Below, piece by piece: positions 1 to 7,449 of a DNA stretch of 61,932 nucleotides. This DNA comes from SAR116 cluster bacterium AG-313-A07. Lineage in GTDB: Bacteria; Pseudomonadota; Alphaproteobacteria; Thalassobaculales; Thalassobaculaceae. Location: assembly GCA_003284265.1 (NCBI GenBank), contig QBVV01000007.1, positions 1 through 61,932 on the forward strand, given 5' to 3'. The notes under the pieces were generated by a model. The model was given only the letters and a program-made list of their open reading frames with translations. It was not told the DNA's origin and made no database searches. Numbering within the stretch: position 1 is the first letter of the stretch; each line of letters begins with the position of its first letter. The position numbers and the translations under genes were made by a program.

Positions 1-87
1 GCTTTAGGGAATATGGCGGCGACAGAACGGGAAGATTTTATAGATACATTAATTAAAATCAAAAATAATCTTTCGAATTTGAATTAA
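1..87 (+). CDS. C-terminal end of a MarR-like transcriptional regulator (partial, runs off the window)
   Basis: The first frame is open from base 1 and ends with TAA at 85-87, giving 28 residues that start ALGNMAATERED and end NLSNLN. The pattern of Leu and Met spacing followed by an ER pair and an amphipathic helix resembles the C-terminal dimerisation helix of MarR regulators. The call is tentative because only the tail is visible. It gains weight from the HlyD/EmrA-like fragment at 1517-1645, because MarR-EmrA is a common gene order in multidrug efflux operons. The upstream part lies outside the window. Confidence 0.4.
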   Translation, partial: ALGNMAATEREDFIDTLIKIKNNLSNLN

Positions 88-184
88 TCAGAAATTGAGT
101 GGTTCGAATATAGAACTTTTTTAACTAGTCGAAAAAATATTAGTAATCAGATAGAACATCACAACGAAAATTAATAGGATAAAT

Positions 185-408
185 AAGGCTTGGTCAAAAG
201 AGCATCAGATAATACTATGAAGGAGATCATTTTGGCCATGGATGCTACTGTAGATGGTCAAACAACAGCCCATTATCTCGTAGAGTTACTATCTGAAACT
301 AATGTTTCTGTTACTTGGTTAGCACGCGGTGTGCCTGTTGGAGGCGAGTTAGGTTATTTGGATGACGGCACTATCGCTCAAGCCTTGAAGGCTAGGAGAA
401 GTATTTAA
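185..408 (+). pseudogene. recR: Truncated recR (3' fragment in left repeat copy)
   Basis: The frame encodes about the last 73 residues of RecR, identical to the C-terminus of the complete gene ending at 4587. It starts at the repeat boundary inside the Toprim domain, so the helix-hairpin-helix, the Cys4 zinc site and the first half of Toprim are missing. A TTG at 190 could formally start a 72-residue product, but the fragment would lack the DNA-binding parts and is not expected to function. It ends directly against the convergent gloB copy. Confidence 0.85.
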
Positions 409-1179
409 TTAAAAATTGTCTTTTTTCTCTCTAATGGCGGCGAAAACATCTTCTGGTTTTGCTCCAGATAATCCTAACTCACCTGCTAAGGTAGGGTCGT
501 CAGCGCGCAGAAAAGGGTTTGTATCGAGTTCGTCTATTAAGACCGATGGTATAGTGGGTTGATTTTTCGATCGCATCTCCTCGAACTCTTTAACTCTTAA
601 TTGCAATTTAGTATTATTGGGATCTATGCTAATGGCAAATTTCGCATTTGATATAGTGTACTCATGACCACAATAAATTTTTGCTGTTGAATTAAGGGAA
701 CGAAGTCTCAATAAAGAATTCCACATTTGTTCCATGGTCCCTTCAAAAACTCGACCGCATCCCAGAGCGAAAAGTGTATCCCCACAGAAAAGCGCGTCGG
801 ATTCTGCAAACCAGATGGCTATATGACCTCGCGTATGACCTGGGGTTTCAATAACTTGGCCTTTATGTCCACCTACATCGATAATATCCCCATCAATCAC
901 CTCTTCGTCCATTCCGTTAATGCGGGCGTGTTCTGATTTAGGACCAATCAACTTAGCGTTAAACCGACTGATAAGTTCTTCGTTGCCGGCAATATGATCG
1001 CCGTGATGATGTGTATTCAGCACATGGGTTAAATTCCATCCGTTTTCATCCAGAACTTTCAAAACGGGATCAGCTTCTCCAGGGTCGACTACCATAGTAG
1101 TTTGGGTATTGTCGTCTCTTGCTATATAAACATAATTATCGGACAAGGCCGGTACGAGGGTAACTTGAAGCGGATTCAT
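409..1179 (-). CDS. gloB: Hydroxyacylglutathione hydrolase (glyoxalase II), duplicate copy
   Basis: A complete 256-residue metallo-beta-lactamase-fold hydrolase, identical in sequence to the copy at 4588-5358. It keeps the THHHGDH metal motif (His57, His59, Asp61, His62) and the later ligands His115, Asp134 and His172. The family hydrolyses S-D-lactoylglutathione to D-lactate and glutathione in methylglyoxal detoxification. This is the only gene of the repeat that is intact in the left copy, so a real duplication would give the cell two identical gloB genes. Its upstream 105 bases are also duplicated, so it would probably keep its promoter. Confidence 0.85.
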   Translation of the reverse strand: MNPLQVTLVPALSDNYVYIARDDNTQTTMVVDPGEADPVLKVLDENGWNLTHVLNTHHHGDHIAGNEELISRFNAKLIGPKSEHARINGMDEEVIDGDIIDVGGHKGQVIETPGHTRGHIAIWFAESDALFCGDTLFALGCGRVFEGTMEQMWNSLLRLRSLNSTAKIYCGHEYTISNAKFAISIDPNNTKLQLRVKEFEEMRSKNQPTIPSVLIDELDTNPFLRADDPTLAGELGLSGAKPEDVFAAIREKKDNF

Positions 1180-1284
1180 GATGATACTCCAGCAGCGTAA
1201 ACAAATACTGGCTCGAAAGATAGCACTCTGTTTCGTATTCGGCTAGGAGTCAGCTGTAATTAACTAGAGAATTTGGTGATCCAC

Positions 1285-1539
1285 ATGAAAATAAAACATA
1301 TAGAGGTAATTGAGTTAGAAATGCCCTTCAGCCGTGGAGTTGAAAAAAAGGGTGACGTGGGGTTTTTAAATTGGGGCAAACTTGATTTCTGCCTAATAAA
1401 GGTTGAGACCGACGATGGTTTTATTGGTTGGGGCGATGCCTTTAGCTTCCAATGTCGAAGGTCGGTAGCGGAGGCAGTAAAGCATATGATCGCTCCGAGA
1501 GTGATTGGTAGAAATTCAACAAAAAGAGGGGCAGCCTAA
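1285..1539 (+). pseudogene. Truncated enolase-superfamily gene (5' fragment in left repeat copy)
   Basis: The first 77 residues are identical to the complete gene starting at 5464. After the repeat ends at 1515 the frame continues through seven unrelated residues (STKRGAA) to a stop. Only the N-terminal capping domain is present; the barrel with its metal ligands and catalytic residues is missing, so this is a dead fragment. A TTG 12 bases upstream could extend the N-terminus, but the ATG gives the usual family start. The tail overlaps, in another frame, the HlyD/EmrA-like remnant at 1517-1645. Confidence 0.8.
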
Positions 1540-1645
1540 ACTGAGAGCGGGCATGACGGCAACAGTGTCTATCGATACGCTTCACAAAAGAGATCTATGG
1601 GGTTCTATCAAGTCTAGTTTTCTTGACATGAAAGGTAGTCTGTAA
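1517..1645 (+). pseudogene. 3' remnant of an HlyD/EmrA-like membrane fusion protein gene
   Basis: Reading from 1517 to TAA at 1643-1645 gives a 42-residue tail containing LRAGMTATVSIDT. A 'LRAGM-x-x-xVSIDT' segment is typical of the C-terminal beta-barrel of HlyD/EmrA periplasmic adaptor proteins. The N-terminal part of that gene is absent: the left repeat copy abuts it at 1515. The fragment has no start codon or ribosome binding site of its own. With the MarR-like tail at 1-87 it suggests an efflux operon whose adaptor gene was largely replaced, in the genome or in the assembly, by the repeat copy. Confidence 0.5.
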
Positions 1646-1789
1646 CTTCAATATTTATTCAATTAGTTGTTCTCCATTTGTTTAAACCACGAGGATAAAA
1701 GTCGATATTAAATTATGGCGAAGTTCTAAGCGATTCCGCGTTAAGATGACTTATTGTATTAACAGTAAATCTATAATTAAAACATCTGC

Positions 1790-1819
1790 TTGCACAATGC
1801 TTGTTAATACAGATATACA
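1790..1819 (+). promoter_or_regulatory. Putative sigma-70-type promoter of the SRP RNA gene
   Basis: TTGCAC at 1790-1795 and TATACA at 1814-1819 are separated by 18 bases, a near-consensus -35/-10 pair. The expected transcription start lies seven or eight bases downstream, at the first base of the SRP RNA stem (about 1827). The position relative to the RNA is the main support. Confidence 0.5.
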
Positions 1820-1826
1820 GTATGAA

Positions 1827-1920
1827 GGAAGGTTGAGGTGGACAGACGCCTCGCCAACTCGGTCAGGTCCGGAAGGAAGCAGCCGTAACGAGTTTTGTCT
1901 GGGTCACTTTTCAACCTTCC
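1827..1920 (+). ncRNA. ffs: Signal recognition particle RNA, small bacterial type (4.5S)
   Basis: The stretch contains the conserved apical domain of SRP RNA: GGTCAGGTCCGGAAGGAAGC with the GGAA tetraloop and the AGCAGCC side. The ends pair in a ten-base-pair closing stem (1827-1836 with 1911-1920), giving a hairpin of about 94 nucleotides. This RNA binds Ffh and targets nascent membrane proteins to the Sec translocon. Its place directly upstream of dnaX is the usual one in many alphaproteobacteria. The dnaX ATG lies only 22 bases after the RNA end. Confidence 0.93.
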
Positions 1921-1942
1921 GCTTACAGTCTATGCTTTATTC

Positions 1943-3613
1943 ATGAACAAAAATATTAATGATTTAAGTGCTCGAGAATACCGTGTTTTAGCTCGGAAGT
2001 ATCGTCCTCAGACATTTAACGATTTGATAGGTCAAGAAACTTTGGTCAAAACATTGGCTAACGCTCTTCAACACGGGCGGCTTGCGCATGCGTTTGTTTT
2101 AACCGGGGTACGTGGAATTGGGAAAACAACAACCGCTCGAATAATTGCCAAAGGCCTAAATTGCGTGGGCGCCGATGGCAACGGTGGCCCCACTATTAAC
2201 CCATGTGGTACATGCAGCAACTGTCTCTCAATAACTGAAGATCGTCACGTAGATATATTGGAAATGGATGCCGCCAGTCGAACTGGCGTAGACGATATAC
2301 GAGAAATTATAGACGGTGTGCGTTATAAACCTGTAGGTGCTCGTTATAAGATTTATATTATCGATGAAGTGCATATGCTTTCCAAGAATGCTTTTAATGC
2401 ACTTCTAAAGACACTTGAAGAACCTCCAGAAAATGTAAAATTCATTTTTGCTACCACTGAAATTCGCAAAGTGCCGATAACGGTGCTGTCTAGATGCCAA
2501 CGTTTTGACCTTCGTCGAATAAGTATAGAGGGTCTCATCAACTTATTTTCTACTATTTGTGAGAAAGAGAATATTCAAGCAGACAGCGAAGCGCTTCGTT
2601 TAATCGCGCGAGCCGCCGATGGATCAGCGAGGGATGGGCTTTCCCTTTTAGACCAAGCTATGGCTTTGACTGAAGATCAGATAAGTCCAGAGTTAGTTCA
2701 AAAAATGTTGGGGCTTGGTGGTAAAAAGGAATTGTTTGATCTTTTTGAGGAGGTCATGCAGGGCAACGTACCTGAAGCTTTATCTCGTGTTGTTAATTTG
2801 AACGCATTAGGAGCTGATCCGCTTCAAATAGCGCAAGATCTATTGGAAATCACACATTTGGTTACCAAGTTTAAGGTTGCGTCCAAAGTTGTTGGGGAAA
2901 TGGTAACGGATTTGGAAATTGAAAGAGGGAATTACTTGGCTTCTAAGCTTCCGATGGTCCAGTTGGGAAGATGCTGGCAGATGCTATTAAAGGGCATAAG
3001 CGAAATCCAGCAAGCAACCTCTCAATTAGCAGCGCTAGAGATGGTTTTAATTAGGTTAGCGTATCTAGTGGAACCAAACAAACCGAATGAAACTGCCGAA
3101 AAAGCAAATTTGGATATAAAAAAAAAAGTCAACATAAACCAAATTAATGATGAAGAAACACCCAAACAAGAAATAGCTGTTTTAGAAAACCCATCGAATG
3201 AGTTAAATCATCCTCGGGCTATTGGAGATTTAACTTTTAGAGATATAGTTGATTTATTTGAGAAGAACCGAGAGGGATTAATACACTCCAAATTGGTCAC
3301 ACAAGCAAGGTTAGTTAGTGTGGCCCCTGGTCGTGTAGAGATTATGGAAACTAATGGGTTAGGTGATAAATTTGTAGCCCAGGTATCCAAATTATTAGGG
3401 GAGTGGACTGGGCAAGATTGGGTCGTGTCCGTCGTGGATCGTGAGGGAGACAAAACTATACAGGAACAAATTCTGGAAAAAGAAAAATCCATGAAAACTG
3501 TGGCTGCGCAAGACCCTCTAGTTGCAAGAATTATTGAAATGTTTCCTGGAGCGACTATAAATGCCGTTCGTCCACTTTTAGACGGGGATCTCAACCCAAA
3601 ACCTGATGCGTAA
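1943..3613 (+). CDS. dnaX: DNA polymerase III subunit gamma/tau
   Basis: The 556-residue protein is the AAA+ motor of the clamp loader, which loads the beta sliding clamp and tethers the polymerase cores. It shows Walker A GVRGIGKT (55-62), a zinc module with Cys74, Cys88, Cys91 and Cys94, Walker B DEVH (141-144) and the SRC sensor (183-185). The C-terminal third carries the tau-type extension. The frame is open upstream to 1895, but that would overlap the SRP RNA, so the ATG at 1943 is preferred although no strong ribosome binding site precedes it. An A10 run at codons 392-395 is a candidate slippage site for a shorter gamma form (see separate entry). Confidence 0.95.
   Translation: MNKNINDLSAREYRVLARKYRPQTFNDLIGQETLVKTLANALQHGRLAHAFVLTGVRGIGKTTTARIIAKGLNCVGADGNGGPTINPCGTCSNCLSITEDRHVDILEMDAASRTGVDDIREIIDGVRYKPVGARYKIYIIDEVHMLSKNAFNALLKTLEEPPENVKFIFATTEIRKVPITVLSRCQRFDLRRISIEGLINLFSTICEKENIQADSEALRLIARAADGSARDGLSLLDQAMALTEDQISPELVQKMLGLGGKKELFDLFEEVMQGNVPEALSRVVNLNALGADPLQIAQDLLEITHLVTKFKVASKVVGEMVTDLEIERGNYLASKLPMVQLGRCWQMLLKGISEIQQATSQLAALEMVLIRLAYLVEPNKPNETAEKANLDIKKKVNINQINDEETPKQEIAVLENPSNELNHPRAIGDLTFRDIVDLFEKNREGLIHSKLVTQARLVSVAPGRVEIMETNGLGDKFVAQVSKLLGEWTGQDWVVSVVDREGDKTIQEQILEKEKSMKTVAAQDPLVARIIEMFPGATINAVRPLLDGDLNPKPDA
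3118..3127 (+). other. A10 slippery run inside dnaX, candidate gamma/tau switch
   Basis: Ten consecutive A bases encode the end of Ile392 and Lys393-395, just after the clamp-loader core. Both shifted frames close almost at once: the -1 frame stops at 3145-3147 after SQHKPN, and the +1 frame stops at 3135-3137. Slippage by polymerase or ribosome would give a roughly 400-residue gamma-like product. Thermus dnaX uses a similar A run for transcriptional slippage, and E. coli dnaX uses an A-rich frameshift site. Function here is inferred. Confidence 0.5.
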
Positions 3614-3648
3614 AAAATAAAGATGAGCCAACTAATAAGGAACAAAAT

Positions 3649-3972
3649 ATGAAAAACTTGGGACAAATGATGAAACAAGTTCAGGAAATGCAGGAAAAAA
3701 TGCAATCTATGCAAGCGCAAATGGAGGACCTTATTGTTGAAGGCTCCAGCGGTGCAGGAATGATCATAGTTAACCTCAACGGGAAGGGTGTTGTTCGTGA
3801 AGTCAAAATAGATCCCAGCATAGTAGATCCTAACGAGGTCGGGTTGCTAGAAGATCTAATCGCTGCAGCTGTAAATGACGCGCGTTCGAAGGTTGATGGC
3901 AAAGTGGCTGAGAAAATGCAAGAAGTGAGTGGTGGCATTACTTTGCCACCTGGATTTAATTTACCATTTTAG
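3649..3972 (+). CDS. ebfC: YbaB/EbfC family nucleoid-associated protein
   Basis: A 107-residue small basic/acidic DNA-binding protein of the YbaB/EbfC family. It begins with a Met- and Gln-rich amphipathic helix (about residues 1-30, possibly coiled coil) and then the conserved core with the stretch DPNEVGLLEDLIAAAVNDA. The family forms dimers that bind DNA broadly and are nearly always encoded between dnaX and recR, as here. AAGGAAC seven bases upstream fits a ribosome binding site. It starts 35 bases after dnaX and ends nine bases before recR, so the three are probably co-transcribed. Confidence 0.93.
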   Translation: MKNLGQMMKQVQEMQEKMQSMQAQMEDLIVEGSSGAGMIIVNLNGKGVVREVKIDPSIVDPNEVGLLEDLIAAAVNDARSKVDGKVAEKMQEVSGGITLPPGFNLPF

Positions 3973-3981
3973 GGTGGGGTT

Positions 3982-4587
3982 GTGGCTAAAACGCTTGGAA
4001 CTAACGAACTAGACCGCCTTGCCCATTTATTAGGTAAGTTGCCGGGACTTGGGCCAAGGTCTTCAGGTCGGGTGGCATTGCATCTTCTTAAACAAAAAGA
4101 GTCATTAATGTTGCCTTTGGCATCGGCCCTAACTGATGCCGCTCGTAATGTTAGTCCGTGTGAAATATGCGGTAATCTCGACTCAAATAATCCATGCCGA
4201 ATTTGTACTGAGCAAGAGAGAGATAAGAGTACTTGCTGCGTTGTTAAAGAAGTTGGTGATTTGTGGGCTTTAGAGAGATCAGGGGTATATAACGGGCAAT
4301 ATCATGTTATGGGAGGGCTTCTCTCTGCTCTAGACGGAATAGGTCCCCAGGAACTCAGATGCGAAGGCTTGGTCAAAAGAGCATCAGATAATACTATGAA
4401 GGAGATCATTTTGGCCATGGATGCTACTGTAGATGGTCAAACAACAGCCCATTATCTCGTAGAGTTACTATCTGAAACTAATGTTTCTGTTACTTGGTTA
4501 GCACGCGGTGTGCCTGTTGGAGGCGAGTTAGGTTATTTGGATGACGGCACTATCGCTCAAGCCTTGAAGGCTAGGAGAAGTATTTAA
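3982..4587 (+). CDS. recR: Recombination mediator protein RecR
   Basis: A 201-residue RecR of the usual length. It has an N-terminal helix-hairpin-helix region (KLPGLGPRSSGR, 19-30), a Cys4 zinc finger (Cys60, Cys63, Cys72, Cys75) and a Toprim domain from about residue 84. With RecF and RecO the family loads RecA on SSB-coated gaps during repair. Translation starts at GTG 3982, preceded by GGGTGGGG. It is the last gene of the dnaX-ebfC-recR unit; its stop codon abuts the stop of the convergent gloB with no spacer. The 3' half lies in the direct repeat and exists a second time at 185-408. Confidence 0.95.
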   Translation: MAKTLGTNELDRLAHLLGKLPGLGPRSSGRVALHLLKQKESLMLPLASALTDAARNVSPCEICGNLDSNNPCRICTEQERDKSTCCVVKEVGDLWALERSGVYNGQYHVMGGLLSALDGIGPQELRCEGLVKRASDNTMKEIILAMDATVDGQTTAHYLVELLSETNVSVTWLARGVPVGGELGYLDDGTIAQALKARRSI

Positions 4588-5694
4588 TTAAAAATTGTCT
4601 TTTTTCTCTCTAATGGCGGCGAAAACATCTTCTGGTTTTGCTCCAGATAATCCTAACTCACCTGCTAAGGTAGGGTCGTCAGCGCGCAGAAAAGGGTTTG
4701 TATCGAGTTCGTCTATTAAGACCGATGGTATAGTGGGTTGATTTTTCGATCGCATCTCCTCGAACTCTTTAACTCTTAATTGCAATTTAGTATTATTGGG
4801 ATCTATGCTAATGGCAAATTTCGCATTTGATATAGTGTACTCATGACCACAATAAATTTTTGCTGTTGAATTAAGGGAACGAAGTCTCAATAAAGAATTC
4901 CACATTTGTTCCATGGTCCCTTCAAAAACTCGACCGCATCCCAGAGCGAAAAGTGTATCCCCACAGAAAAGCGCGTCGGATTCTGCAAACCAGATGGCTA
5001 TATGACCTCGCGTATGACCTGGGGTTTCAATAACTTGGCCTTTATGTCCACCTACATCGATAATATCCCCATCAATCACCTCTTCGTCCATTCCGTTAAT
5101 GCGGGCGTGTTCTGATTTAGGACCAATCAACTTAGCGTTAAACCGACTGATAAGTTCTTCGTTGCCGGCAATATGATCGCCGTGATGATGTGTATTCAGC
5201 ACATGGGTTAAATTCCATCCGTTTTCATCCAGAACTTTCAAAACGGGATCAGCTTCTCCAGGGTCGACTACCATAGTAGTTTGGGTATTGTCGTCTCTTG
5301 CTATATAAACATAATTATCGGACAAGGCCGGTACGAGGGTAACTTGAAGCGGATTCATGATGATACTCCAGCAGCGTAAACAAATACTGGCTCGAAAGAT
5401 AGCACTCTGTTTCGTATTCGGCTAGGAGTCAGCTGTAATTAACTAGAGAATTTGGTGATCCACATGAAAATAAAACATATAGAGGTAATTGAGTTAGAAA
5501 TGCCCTTCAGCCGTGGAGTTGAAAAAAAGGGTGACGTGGGGTTTTTAAATTGGGGCAAACTTGATTTCTGCCTAATAAAGGTTGAGACCGACGATGGTTT
5601 TATTGGTTGGGGCGATGCCTTTAGCTTCCAATGTCGAAGGTCGGTAGCGGAGGCAGTAAAGCATATGATCGCTCCGAGAGTGATTGGTAGAAAT
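4364..5694. repeat. Right copy of the 1331-bp direct repeat
   Basis: This copy matches 185-1515. Its boundaries fall inside recR and inside the enolase-superfamily gene, both of which read through without a break, so this is the original location. There is no feature at the boundary beyond a short A/T-containing sequence that could have served as a recombination junction. Confidence 0.95.
4588..5358 (-). CDS. gloB: Hydroxyacylglutathione hydrolase (glyoxalase II)
   Basis: A 256-residue glyoxalase II. The metal-binding motif THHHGDH holds His57, His59, Asp61 and His62; His115, Asp134 and His172 complete the dinuclear site. The C-terminal substrate-binding domain (HAGH_C type) follows residue 172. 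It converts S-D-lactoylglutathione to D-lactate plus glutathione in the cytoplasm. The gene is convergent with recR and divergent from the enolase-superfamily gene, leaving a 105-base promoter region between the two starts. TGGAG lies upstream of the ATG. This copy is probably the ancestral one because both neighbours are intact. Confidence 0.94.
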   Translation of the reverse strand: MNPLQVTLVPALSDNYVYIARDDNTQTTMVVDPGEADPVLKVLDENGWNLTHVLNTHHHGDHIAGNEELISRFNAKLIGPKSEHARINGMDEEVIDGDIIDVGGHKGQVIETPGHTRGHIAIWFAESDALFCGDTLFALGCGRVFEGTMEQMWNSLLRLRSLNSTAKIYCGHEYTISNAKFAISIDPNNTKLQLRVKEFEEMRSKNQPTIPSVLIDELDTNPFLRADDPTLAGELGLSGAKPEDVFAAIREKKDNF

Positions 5695-6561
5695 GCTGGA
5701 GATGTCGTTCAAATCAATCATGAATTACAGCAAGAACTTCATCTATTTGGGCGATACGGAATTACAATGTTCGCAATTTCAGGTCTTGATATAGCCCTAT
5801 GGGATATTGCTGGAAAAAGAGCCGGGGTTCCGCTGTATAAACTACTTGGTGGCTCTACGATAAGATCAATTCCTGCCTATGCCAGTCTATTTAGGTACGA
5901 AGATTGTGACCTAGTGGCGGATCGTGTTCGGCATGCAATGGATTTGGGGTATGAGAGTATAAAATTGCACGAAATTAATATTCCTGAGATTCATGCTGCT
6001 CGAGAAGCAGCGGGTAACAGTGTGCCACTAATGGTTGATGTGAATTGCCCGTGGACTCCAGCAGAAGCAAAATCAATGGCCCTTGCATTCGAAGCTTACG
6101 ATATCCTATGGTTGGAGGAACCGATTAATCCACCAGAAAATTTTCAGGCACTGTCAAAATTACGCACAGAAACTGCAATGGCGATTGCTGCGGGAGAGAA
6201 CGCTTGTACCGCTTTTGAATTTAAAAAAATGATGGAAGCTAATGCTATCGATTACGCGCAACCTAGTGTTACAAAAGTAGGTGGCATCACTGAATTTCGA
6301 AAAGTTGCTACTTTGTGTGAAGCATATGGAGTTCAACTTATGCCACATTCCCCTTATTTTGGACCTGGGTTTCTTGCAACTCTGCATCTTTCACAAGCCA
6401 TTCCAAAAAGTGGTATGATCGAGCGAATTTTTATAGAACCTGAAACAAATCTGTACGGTAATTCGACTTATGATCCTGTCAATGGAGCTTTTGGAGTCCC
6501 GGGTGGCAATGGATTGGGTTTAGAGCCGGACACAGATGTTTTAAAAACCTATAGAGTTTAA
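5464..6561 (+). CDS. Mandelate racemase/muconate lactonizing enzyme (enolase superfamily), acid-sugar dehydratase-like
   Basis: A 365-residue enolase-superfamily protein with an N-terminal capping domain (1-about 120) and a barrel. Metal ligands appear as Asp192 (VDVN), Glu218 (WLEEP) and Glu245 (AAGEN), and a catalytic His is at 295 (PHSPYFGP). The second-strand motif is K167-L-H169 rather than the KxK of mandelate racemase, so a dehydratase or other acid-sugar reaction is more likely than racemisation; the substrate is not predictable. The ATG at 5464 is chosen over an upstream TTG at 5452. Its first 77 codons are in the direct repeat. Confidence 0.85.
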   Translation: MKIKHIEVIELEMPFSRGVEKKGDVGFLNWGKLDFCLIKVETDDGFIGWGDAFSFQCRRSVAEAVKHMIAPRVIGRNAGDVVQINHELQQELHLFGRYGITMFAISGLDIALWDIAGKRAGVPLYKLLGGSTIRSIPAYASLFRYEDCDLVADRVRHAMDLGYESIKLHEINIPEIHAAREAAGNSVPLMVDVNCPWTPAEAKSMALAFEAYDILWLEEPINPPENFQALSKLRTETAMAIAAGENACTAFEFKKMMEANAIDYAQPSVTKVGGITEFRKVATLCEAYGVQLMPHSPYFGPGFLATLHLSQAIPKSGMIERIFIEPETNLYGNSTYDPVNGAFGVPGGNGLGLEPDTDVLKTYRV

Positions 6562-6586
6562 TTAATAGCGATCAAGTGTTCCTGAA

Positions 6587-7366
6587 ATGTATAACGATGT
6601 CATAGATCTAAAAGCTTTTTATAGCTCTAATTTGGGGCAATTAGCTCGGCGTTTAATAACCAAAAAAATAAGAATGGTTTGGCCTGATGTAAGGGGTCTG
6701 AATATTATGGGCTTGGGCTATGCAGTTCCATATTTGCGTCCATTTTTGGGCGAAGCAGATCGTTTGTTTGCCGTTATGCCGGCGCAGCAAGGCGCTACGG
6801 CATGGCCAGAGGAGTATTCTAACTTAACTGTTTTAAGTGACGATGCAGAACTTCCGCTTCAAAGTTCTTCAATAGATCGTATCGTGATGGTTCATAGCGT
6901 TGAATGTTCGGAACAACTTCGGGCCATGTTAGAAGAATCATGGAGAGTTCTTACCGGTAATGGGCGCTTGCTGGTTATTGTACCCAATCGGCGCGGTTTA
7001 TGGTCAAGGTTTGAACGAACTCCTTTTGGCCATGGGCAGCCATATTCGCGATCGCAATTATCCCGCTTACTTCGAAATAATATGTTTACCACTGACCAAA
7101 CTATTCGAGCACTCTTTGTTCCGCCTTATCCTTGGCGTATTATACTGCGTTCAGGATATACTTTAGAAGATATTGGATCGAGATGGCTGCGCCATTTAGG
7201 GGGGGTATTAATTGTAGAGGCTACAAAACAAATTTATGCTCCAAGCAAAATTAAGCCAATTGTTAATAGAGAGCGAAGATTGTTACCAACCGCAGCAACT
7301 CGTATTTCAGTCCTTGGGGGACGGCGTGCTCTGCCTAATACTTGCCAACGTAGTTCAATTGAATAA
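6587..7366 (+). CDS. Class I SAM-dependent methyltransferase (methyltransferase-11 type)
   Basis: A 259-residue protein with a degenerate class I methyltransferase core: NIMGLGYAVPYL in place of the usual motif I, an acidic strand end near DDAELPLQSSSIDRIVMVHSVE (an aspartate-proline-leucine/DRI pattern), and a helix-strand segment with LTGNGRLLVIVPNRRGLW. The family methylates small molecules, proteins or lipids; no substrate can be assigned. In alphaproteobacteria a gene of this kind is often found beside gloB. It follows the enolase gene by 25 bases on the same strand. The C-terminus is Arg-rich. Confidence 0.8.
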   Translation: MYNDVIDLKAFYSSNLGQLARRLITKKIRMVWPDVRGLNIMGLGYAVPYLRPFLGEADRLFAVMPAQQGATAWPEEYSNLTVLSDDAELPLQSSSIDRIVMVHSVECSEQLRAMLEESWRVLTGNGRLLVIVPNRRGLWSRFERTPFGHGQPYSRSQLSRLLRNNMFTTDQTIRALFVPPYPWRIILRSGYTLEDIGSRWLRHLGGVLIVEATKQIYAPSKIKPIVNRERRLLPTAATRISVLGGRRALPNTCQRSSIE

Positions 7367-7449
7367 AGTTGCATAAATAGTAGAACAGAATTAATTCTAT
7401 CTGAATTGATTATGAATTGAAGAGAAAATGAGTCCACCGGAGATTAAAC

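Larger units (their letters stand above)
185..1515. repeat. Left copy of a 1331-bp direct repeat
   Basis: This segment matches 4364-5694 at a constant offset of 4179 bases, and I saw no mismatch in the stretches compared. The match starts at AAGGCTTGGTC and ends at GGTAGAAAT; bases on both sides of each copy differ. It carries the 3' part of recR, all of gloB, and the 5' part of an enolase-superfamily gene. There are no terminal inverted repeats, transposase or obvious target-site duplication. The broken genes at both ends show that this is the secondary copy. A recent duplication and an assembly artefact cannot be separated from the sequence alone. Confidence 0.95.

Noticed and set aside
185..1515. 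Repeat as an insertion sequence
   Set aside because: There is no transposase, no terminal inverted repeat and no target duplication; the content is ordinary chromosomal genes.
1895..1942. Upstream extension of dnaX from an in-frame start at 1895
   Set aside because: It would overlap the end of the SRP RNA and adds residues without similarity to DnaX; the ATG at 1943 matches the family start.
1746..1946. Open frame of 66 codons across the SRP RNA gene
   Set aside because: It runs through the structured, conserved ffs sequence and has no ribosome binding site; the RNA gene explains the sequence.
3208..3720. 170-codon reverse frame across dnaX and ebfC
   Set aside because: It lies entirely opposite two firmly identified genes and its low-complexity Ser/Phe-rich translation is typical of an antisense shadow.
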